DNA from: Hylemonella sp.
GTDB lineage: Bacteria > Pseudomonadota > Gammaproteobacteria > Burkholderiales > Burkholderiaceae_C
DNA length: 64,000 nucleotides
Direction of reading: 5' to 3'
Assembly: GCF_027532185.1 (NCBI RefSeq)
Contig: NZ_JAPZSV010000002.1
Location: forward strand, 372,001 to 436,000
The notes beneath the pieces are model-generated. The model ran no database searches and was not told where the DNA came from. It worked only from the letters and a program-made list of their open reading frames with translations. How positions within the stretch are numbered: position 1 is the stretch's first letter; each line of letters starts with the position of its first letter. The position numbers were made by a program, and so were the translations under genes. Positions 58,071 through 64,000 of the stretch are shown in pieces.

Positions 58071-59399
58071 TTACTTCAGCGTCGCGGCCAGACGTTCGGC
58101 GCAGGCCTGGGCTTGCTTCGCGTCGCGCGCCTCGACCATCACGCGCACCAAGGGCTCGGTGCCGCTGGCGCGGATCAGGACGCGGCCGGTGTCGCCGAGT
58201 TCGGCTTCGACCGCCTTCGTCTCGCTGCTCAGGCGCGTGTTGGCCTTCCAGTCCACGCCGGGCTGCAAGCGCACATTGATCAGGGTCTGAGGGAACAGCG
58301 TGACCTCAGCCAGCAGCTGCGCCATGGTCTTGCCGCTGCGCACGCAGGTCTGCAGCACCTGCAGGGCCGAAACCAGGCCGTCGCCGGTGGTCTGCTTGTC
58401 CAGTGCCAGCAGATGGCCCGAACCTTCGCCGCCGAGCAGCCACTGGTGCTTGTGCAGTTCCTCCAGCACATAGCGGTCGCCGACCTTGGCGCGCACGAAC
58501 TGCACGCCGCGCTTCCTGAGCGCCACTTCCACGGCCATATTGGTCATGAGCGTGCCCACGACACCGGGCACGTGCTCGTCACGACCCAGGCGGTCGTCGA
58601 CCATGAGGTAGAGCAGCTCGTCACCGTTGTAGAGGCGCCCCGTCGCATCGACCATCATCAGGCGGTCGGCGTCGCCGTCGAGCGCCACGCCGTAATCGGC
58701 GTGATGCGCCTTGACCGCCGCCACCAGGGCTTCGGTGTGGGTGGCCCCGACCTCGTGGTTGATGTTGAGACCGTCGGGTGCGCAGCCTATGGCCACCACC
58801 TCGGCGCCGAGCTCGTGAAACACCTTGGGCGCGATCTGGTAGGCCGCGCCGTGCGCCGCATCGACCACGATCCTGAGGCCCTTGAGCGTCAGCTCATTGG
58901 CAAAGGTGCTCTTGCAGAACTCGATGTAGCGGCCCGAGGCGTCGTCGAGCCGGCGAGCCCGGCCCAGGCTGGCCGAGTCCACCCACACGGGCGATTCGTC
59001 GAGTGCAGACTCCACGGCCAGCTCCCAGGCATCGGGCAGCTTGGTGCCCTGGGCGCTGAAGAACTTGATGCCGTTGTCCGGGTAGGCGTTGTGGCTGGCG
59101 CTGATGACCACGCCCAGCGAGGCGCGCTGGGCGCGTGTGAGGTAGGCCACCCCGGGCGTGGGCAGGGGGCCGAGCAGCACCACGTCCACCCCGGCCGAGT
59201 TGAAACCGGATTCGAGCGCGCTCTCCAGCATATAGCCCGAGATGCGCGTGTCCTTGCCGATCAGCACCACGGGGCGTTCTTCCGTGCGCTTGAGCACGCG
59301 ACCCACGGCGTGCGCCAGGCGCAGCACGAAGTCGGGCGTGATGGGGGCCTGCCCCACCGTGCCGCGGATACCGTCGGTGCCGAAATATCTTCTGCTCAT
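58071..59399 (-). CDS. glmM: Phosphoglucosamine mutase
   Basis: [33 protein letters not shown]. Confidence 0.96.
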   Translation of the reverse strand: MSRRYFGTDGIRGTVGQAPITPDFVLRLAHAVGRVLKRTEERPVVLIGKDTRISGYMLESALESGFNSAGVDVVLLGPLPTPGVAYLTRAQRASLGVVISASHNAYPDNGIKFFSAQGTKLPDAWELAVESALDESPVWVDSASLGRARRLDDASGRYIEFCKSTFANELTLKGLRIVVDAAHGAAYQIAPKVFHELGAEVVAIGCAPDGLNINHEVGATHTEALVAAVKAHHADYGVALDGDADRLMMVDATGRLYNGDELLYLMVDDRLGRDEHVPGVVGTLMTNMAVEVALRKRGVQFVRAKVGDRYVLEELHKHQWLLGGEGSGHLLALDKQTTGDGLVSALQVLQTCVRSGKTMAQLLAEVTLFPQTLINVRLQPGVDWKANTRLSSETKAVEAELGDTGRVLIRASGTEPLVRVMVEARDAKQAQACAERLAATLK

Positions 59400-59436
59400 C
59401 TCTGCATTCCCTGTCTTATGTCTCTTCGGATGCTAC

Positions 59437-60300
59437 TTATTTTATAGCTGCCAACACTTGGAGGGCCTGCACGGTTTCCCTGACATCGTGCACGCGCACG
59501 ATGGCCGCACCGCGCTCCACGGCGAGCAGGGCCGCCGCGATGCTGGGGGCCATGCGCTCGTGCTGGCCGACCGGCCCCGTACTGCCCGGCCGCGGACCGG
59601 CGACCGCCCCCAGCGAAGACTTGCGCGACCAGCCGGCCAGCAGAGCATAGCCCAGCCCCAGCAGCTCGCCCTGGTGCGCCAGCAGCGAGAAGTTCTGCGC
59701 CACGGTCTTGCCGAAGCCGATGCCCGGATCGAGCACGATGCGCTCAGGGGCCACGCCGCGCACGCGCAGATCCTGCGCCACCTCGGCGAGAAAGCTTGAA
59801 ACCGCCGGCAGCACATCGCCCGCCATGGGGCTGACCTGCATGGTGCGCGGTTCGCCGTGCATATGCATCAGACAGACGCCGCAGGCCGGATGGCCCGCGA
59901 CGACCTCATGGCCGTCCAGCGGGTCGGCCGCGTCCTGCCAGCGCAGGGCCCAGATATCGTTGACGATGTCGGCGCCCAGATCGAGCGCGGCCTGCATCAC
60001 GCGCGGCTTGTAGCTGTCGACGGACAGCGGCACCCCCAGCTTCACCGCCTCGCGCAGCACGGGCAGCAGACGCGCGAGCTCCTGCGCCACCGGTACCTGC
60101 ACGGCGCCAGGACGCGTGGACTCGGCGCCCAAGTCCAGGATGTCGGCGCCGTCCTTGAGCAGCTGCTCGCAGTGCGCCAAGGCGGAACGGGTGTCCGCAT
60201 GGCTGCCGCCGTCCGAGAAGGAATCGGGCGTGATGTTGACGATGCCCATGACCTGGGGCCGGGACAGGTCGATGCGAAAGCGGGTGGTCTGCCAATGCAT
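59437..60300 (-). CDS. folP: Dihydropteroate synthase
   Basis: MGIVNITPDSFSDGG, DLGAESTRPGA. Confidence 0.96.
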   Translation of the reverse strand: MHWQTTRFRIDLSRPQVMGIVNITPDSFSDGGSHADTRSALAHCEQLLKDGADILDLGAESTRPGAVQVPVAQELARLLPVLREAVKLGVPLSVDSYKPRVMQAALDLGADIVNDIWALRWQDAADPLDGHEVVAGHPACGVCLMHMHGEPRTMQVSPMAGDVLPAVSSFLAEVAQDLRVRGVAPERIVLDPGIGFGKTVAQNFSLLAHQGELLGLGYALLAGWSRKSSLGAVAGPRPGSTGPVGQHERMAPSIAAALLAVERGAAIVRVHDVRETVQALQVLAAIK

Positions 60301-60312
60301 GGTGAAAAAACA

Positions 60313-60335
60313 AAACGGGGCGATCAGCCCCGTTT
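60313..60335 (-). terminator. Terminator hairpin between ftsH and folP
   Basis: AAACGGGGC-TGATC-GCCCCGTTT, then T-rich on the minus strand. Confidence 0.8.
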
Positions 60336-60354
60336 GTGATGATAGCGCCCCGCT

Positions 60355-62274
60355 TCAGGCGGCAGACGGCGAAGGATCGGTTTTCACCGCCGGGCTGCCA
60401 CCGGCATCATCGCCACCGGAGTTCGGCGTGCGCGGCGTCCAGTCCTTGGGCGGACGCGGCTCCTTGCCGGCCATGATGTCGTCCAGCTGCTCGGTGTCGA
60501 TGGTCTCCCACTCGAGCAGGGCCTTGGCCATGGCGTGCATCTTGTCGGCGTTGTCCTCGATGAGCTTGCGCGCCAGGGCATACTGCTCGTCGATGATGCG
60601 GCGCACCTCGGCGTCGACCTTCTGCATGGTCTGCTCGGAGATGTTGGTGGTCTTGGTCACCGAACGGCCCAGGAAAACCTCGCCCTCGTTCTCGGCGTAG
60701 ACCATGGGGCCGAGCGCATCGCTCATACCGTACTTCATGACCATGTCGCGTGCCATATTGGTGGCACGCTCGAAGTCGTTCGAGGCACCCGTGGTCATCT
60801 GGTGCATGAACACTTCCTCGGCGATCCGGCCGCCGAAGAGCATGCTGATCTGGTTCAACATGTACTCGCGGTCGTAGCTGTACCGGTCTTGCGCCGGCAG
60901 GCTCATGGTCACGCCCAGGGCGCGGCCGCGCGGGATGATGGTGACCTTGTGCACGGGGTCGCACTTGGGAAGCAGCTTGCCCAGCAGGGCGTGGCCGGAC
61001 TCGTGATAGGCCGTGTTGCGGCGCTCCTCCTCGGGCATGACCATGCTCTTGCGCTCGGGGCCCATGAAGATCTTGTCCTTGGCCTTCTCGAAGTCCTGCA
61101 TCTCGACCACACGCGCGTTGCGGCGTGCGGCCATCAGCGCGGCTTCGTTGCAGAGGTTGGCGAGATCGGCACCCGACATGCCGGGGGTGCCACGGGCGAT
61201 CACGCTGGCATTGACGTCCTGGCCCAGCGGAACCTTGCGCATGTGCACATTGAGGATCTGCTCGCGGCCACGGATATCCGGCAGCGTGACGTAGACTTGG
61301 CGGTCGAAACGGCCCGGGCGCAGCAGGGCGGCGTCCAGGATGTCGGGGCGGTTGGTGGCGGCGACCACGATCACGCCGAGGTTGGTTTCGAAGCCGTCCA
61401 TCTCGACCAGCATCTGGTTCAGAGTCTGCTCGCGCTCATCATTGCCGCCGCCCAGGCCGGCGCCACGCTGGCGGCCCACGGCATCAATTTCGTCGATGAA
61501 AATGATGCAAGGGGCGTTCTTCTTGGCGTTCTCGAACATGTCGCGCACACGTGCGGCGCCAACACCGACGAACATCTCGACGAAGTCGGAGCCCGAGATG
61601 CTGAAGAACGGCACCTTGGCCTCGCCGGCGATGCCCTTGGCCAGCAGGGTCTTGCCGGTGCCCGGGGGGCCAACCAGCAGCAGGCCACGCGGAATGCGAC
61701 CGCCGAGCTTCTGGAACTTCTGCGGATCTTTCAGGAAGTCCACGACCTCCTTGACCTCTTCCTTGGCTTCGTCGCAACCGGCAACGTCGGCAAAGGTGAC
61801 CTGGTTGTTGTTCTCGTCGAGCATGCGCGCCTTGCTCTTGCCGAAGCTGAAGGCACCGCCCTTGCCGCCACCCTGCATCTGGCGCATGAAGTAGATCCAG
61901 ACGCCGATGAGCAGCAGCATGGGGCCCCAGCTGACCAGCAGGGTCATGAGCAGGGAGCCCTCTTCGCGCTGCTTGTTGTCGAACTTGACGCCAGCATTGC
62001 GCAGGTCACCGATCAGGCCACGGTCCAGATAGGTGCCCGTGGTGCGCACCTTGCGGTCATCGGTGGTGATGGCGACGATTTCGGTACTGCCGCCGGCACC
62101 TTCCTGGATGACGGCACTCTTGATGCGACCGTTCTGGACTTCGTCCAGGAAGTCGGAATAGCTCAGCGTACTGGTCGCGCCCGTGGTGCGAGCGTCAAAC
62201 TGCTTGAACACCGTGAAGAGGACAAGCGCGACGACCAGCCAGACGGCGACTTTAGAAAACCACTGATTGTTCAA
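60355..62274 (-). CDS. ftsH: ATP-dependent zinc metalloprotease FtsH
   Basis: [34 protein letters not shown]. Confidence 0.97.
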   Translation of the reverse strand: MNNQWFSKVAVWLVVALVLFTVFKQFDARTTGATSTLSYSDFLDEVQNGRIKSAVIQEGAGGSTEIVAITTDDRKVRTTGTYLDRGLIGDLRNAGVKFDNKQREEGSLLMTLLVSWGPMLLLIGVWIYFMRQMQGGGKGGAFSFGKSKARMLDENNNQVTFADVAGCDEAKEEVKEVVDFLKDPQKFQKLGGRIPRGLLLVGPPGTGKTLLAKGIAGEAKVPFFSISGSDFVEMFVGVGAARVRDMFENAKKNAPCIIFIDEIDAVGRQRGAGLGGGNDEREQTLNQMLVEMDGFETNLGVIVVAATNRPDILDAALLRPGRFDRQVYVTLPDIRGREQILNVHMRKVPLGQDVNASVIARGTPGMSGADLANLCNEAALMAARRNARVVEMQDFEKAKDKIFMGPERKSMVMPEEERRNTAYHESGHALLGKLLPKCDPVHKVTIIPRGRALGVTMSLPAQDRYSYDREYMLNQISMLFGGRIAEEVFMHQMTTGASNDFERATNMARDMVMKYGMSDALGPMVYAENEGEVFLGRSVTKTTNISEQTMQKVDAEVRRIIDEQYALARKLIEDNADKMHAMAKALLEWETIDTEQLDDIMAGKEPRPPKDWTPRTPNSGGDDAGGSPAVKTDPSPSAA

Positions 62275-62439
62275 GTGCAGCTCCAGTAGGGATGCCAGGG
62301 AAACATATAGCTTGGCCCCATTTTAGGCGTTTCAAGCCTGGCGCCGATTGATTTTGCACGCGACAGCCATTGATGCCACAGGGGATTTGCGCGCTTCTGC
62401 ACACTGCATCCCGGGCAGGACACCCCGCAGAGGGCTGAT

Positions 62440-63108
62440 TCAGGGTGCGGTCTGGGGTTTCAGACCGATGCCCACCAGGAAAGTTTCAGACGAACGGTCG
62501 CGCGAAGCCTTGGGCTTGAAGGGCTTGACGGTCTGGAAATTGGCACGAAAGCGGTGCACAAGCTCGTTGTAGCCGCTGCCATGAAAGACCTTGGCCACCA
62601 GGGCCCCCGAAGGCTTGAGGTGGTGCTGGCAGAAGTCGATGGCCAGCGCGATGAGCTCCTCGATCCGGGCTGTATCCACCGACGCCACCCCTGAAAGGTT
62701 GGGCGCCATGTCCGAGACCACGAGGTCGGCCTGGCGGCCCTGGAGCAGCTCTTCCAGCTGGGCCAGCACCGCCGCCTCCCGGAAATCGCCCTCAATGACC
62801 TGCACCCCCTCGATGGGCTCCATGGGCAGCAGATCCAGGCCGATGATGGTGCCCTTGAGCTCGCCCACCGCCGCCCCGCCGGGCGCCATGCGCCGGCGCA
62901 GGTACTGGCTCCAGGCCCCGGGCGCGCAGCCCAGGTCCACCACCACCTGGCCAGGCTTGACCAACTTGAGGGTTTCGTCAATCTCCTTGAGCTTGTAGGC
63001 CGCGCGCGCACGGTAGCCCTCCTTCTGCGCCAGCTTCACGTAGGTGTCGTTGACGTGGTCATTGAGCCAGGACTTGTTGACCTTCTTGCTCTTGGTTTGG
63101 ACTTTCAT
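62440..63108 (-). CDS. rlmE: 23S rRNA (uridine-2'-O-)-methyltransferase RlmE (FtsJ)
   Basis: [29 protein letters not shown]; next to ftsH. Confidence 0.95.
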   Translation of the reverse strand: MKVQTKSKKVNKSWLNDHVNDTYVKLAQKEGYRARAAYKLKEIDETLKLVKPGQVVVDLGCAPGAWSQYLRRRMAPGGAAVGELKGTIIGLDLLPMEPIEGVQVIEGDFREAAVLAQLEELLQGRQADLVVSDMAPNLSGVASVDTARIEELIALAIDFCQHHLKPSGALVAKVFHGSGYNELVHRFRANFQTVKPFKPKASRDRSSETFLVGIGLKPQTAP

Positions 63109-63143
63109 TTCATCATTCAGTTTAAGGCGACAACCGGTACCGC

Positions 63144-63178
63144 CGGTTGCGGCGCAGACTCACTTCGCCAAGCGAAGT
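63144..63178. repeat. REP-like palindromic repeat, copy 2
   Basis: CGGTTGCGGCGCAGACTCACTTCGCCAAGCGAAGT; similar to copy 1 at 26593-26628. Confidence 0.5.
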
Positions 63179-63216
63179 CAAGACGCGAAGCGCCGCGTCG
63201 GAGTCATAATAGCGAG

Positions 63217-63690
63217 ATGCCCGCGATACAACTGACTCCTGCCCAGCGCAAGGAATACCGCGCCGAAGCGCATCACATCGATCCGGTCGTGATGATCGGC
63301 GGCGACGGCCTGACGGCCGCCGTCAAAAAAGAGACCGACGCCGCCCTCAAGGCCCACGGCCTGATCAAGGTGCGCGTCTTCTCCGACGACCGTGCCGAGC
63401 GCGAGACCATCTTCCAGACCCTGGCCGATGAGCTGAGCGCTGCGCCGATTCAGCACATCGGCAAGCTGCTGGTGCTCTGGCGTCCCAAGCCGGTCAAGGA
63501 GCGTGTCGAGGACGAGGACCGCATGCCTGGCCCGCGCGACGTCAAGGTGCTCAAATTCAGCAAACGTGGCGGCCAGCGCCCCGAGGTCCAGATCCTGCGC
63601 GTGCTGGGCAACCAGCGCCTGACGCCTGGCGGCAAGATCAAGCGCGCCAAGCCCAAGCAGACCAGCGTCAAAAAGCGTAGCCAGACCTGA
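63217..63690 (+). CDS. yhbY: YhbY/CRS1 family RNA-binding protein
   Basis: LTPAQRKEYRAEAHHIDPVVMIGGDGLTAAVKKETDAALKAHGLIKVRV. Confidence 0.93.
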   Translation: MPAIQLTPAQRKEYRAEAHHIDPVVMIGGDGLTAAVKKETDAALKAHGLIKVRVFSDDRAERETIFQTLADELSAAPIQHIGKLLVLWRPKPVKERVEDEDRMPGPRDVKVLKFSKRGGQRPEVQILRVLGNQRLTPGGKIKRAKPKQTSVKKRSQT

Positions 63691-63704
63691 ACCCGAGGGG
63701 GCGT

Positions 63705-64000
63705 TCAGCGCCCGCGGCCCAGCCGCCAGAAGGTGATGGCGGCACAGAACCACTGCAGCACATAAAGCGTGCTGCCGGCCCGGTGCCACAGTGCAAGATT
63801 GTCGCGTGCCAAGATGCGCGGCGCCACGGCAAATTCGACCAGCAGGGCCAGCAGCAGGCCGCCGACGACCGTCAGCCGCACGGCCTGCAAGGGGCCCCGC
63901 TCCGCCCCCTCCTCCGCCTCGGGCCGTGAGGCCATCAAGAGCAGCAGGGTGCAGACCACGGTGATCCAGGTCTGCGCGGTGAAAAGCTTGGCCGCCATAC
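63705..64000 (-). CDS. DUF4149-like membrane protein (truncated by the window end)
   Basis: MAAKLFTAQTWITVVCTLLLLMASRPEAEEG...; typical yhbY neighbour. Confidence 0.6.
   Translation of the reverse strand, partial: MAAKLFTAQTWITVVCTLLLLMASRPEAEEGAERGPLQAVRLTVVGGLLLALLVEFAVAPRILARDNLALWHRAGSTLYVLQWFCAAITFWRLGRGR

Noticed and set aside
1-64000. tRNA or rRNA genes, prophage or IS transposase genes
   Set aside because: None recognised by eye in any frame or strand; small tRNAs could be missed without a covariance scan.

Overview
The window is a GC-rich, gene-dense chromosomal segment. It looks like a betaproteobacterium of the order Burkholderiales, probably Comamonadaceae-like (inferred from gene order and codon usage). 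Most of it is core genome: gloB-mltD, recR-ybaB-dnaX-ffs, addA/addB, trxA-rho-rpmE2, phoR-phoB-phoU-pstBACS, ppx, psd, ppk-sixA, glmM-folP-ftsH-rlmE-yhbY. Three accessory themes stand out. (1) A low-GC island at about 36.5-38.3 kb has one orphan 431-aa ORF with PIN-like motifs, an attC-like integron recombination site at its 3' end, and a hairpin-dense non-coding stretch upstream. (2) A distributed phosphate-starvation and lipid-remodelling gene set (olsB, plcP-like, two GT4 glycosyltransferases, ugd, ppk) has recognisable 7-4-7 Pho boxes at several promoters. (3) An arsR-arsI-arsC-aquaporin operon has no ArsB/ACR3 pump. Smaller signals include an A9 slippery run in dnaX followed by a hairpin with stops in both alternative frames, a nested RNA-like structure between ybaB and recR, a ~420-bp imperfect inverted repeat between addB and addA, and a duplicated pstB 3' tail next to a REP-like palindrome that recurs near yhbY. 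All calls come from reading the sequence and the supplied ORFs; no database search was run.
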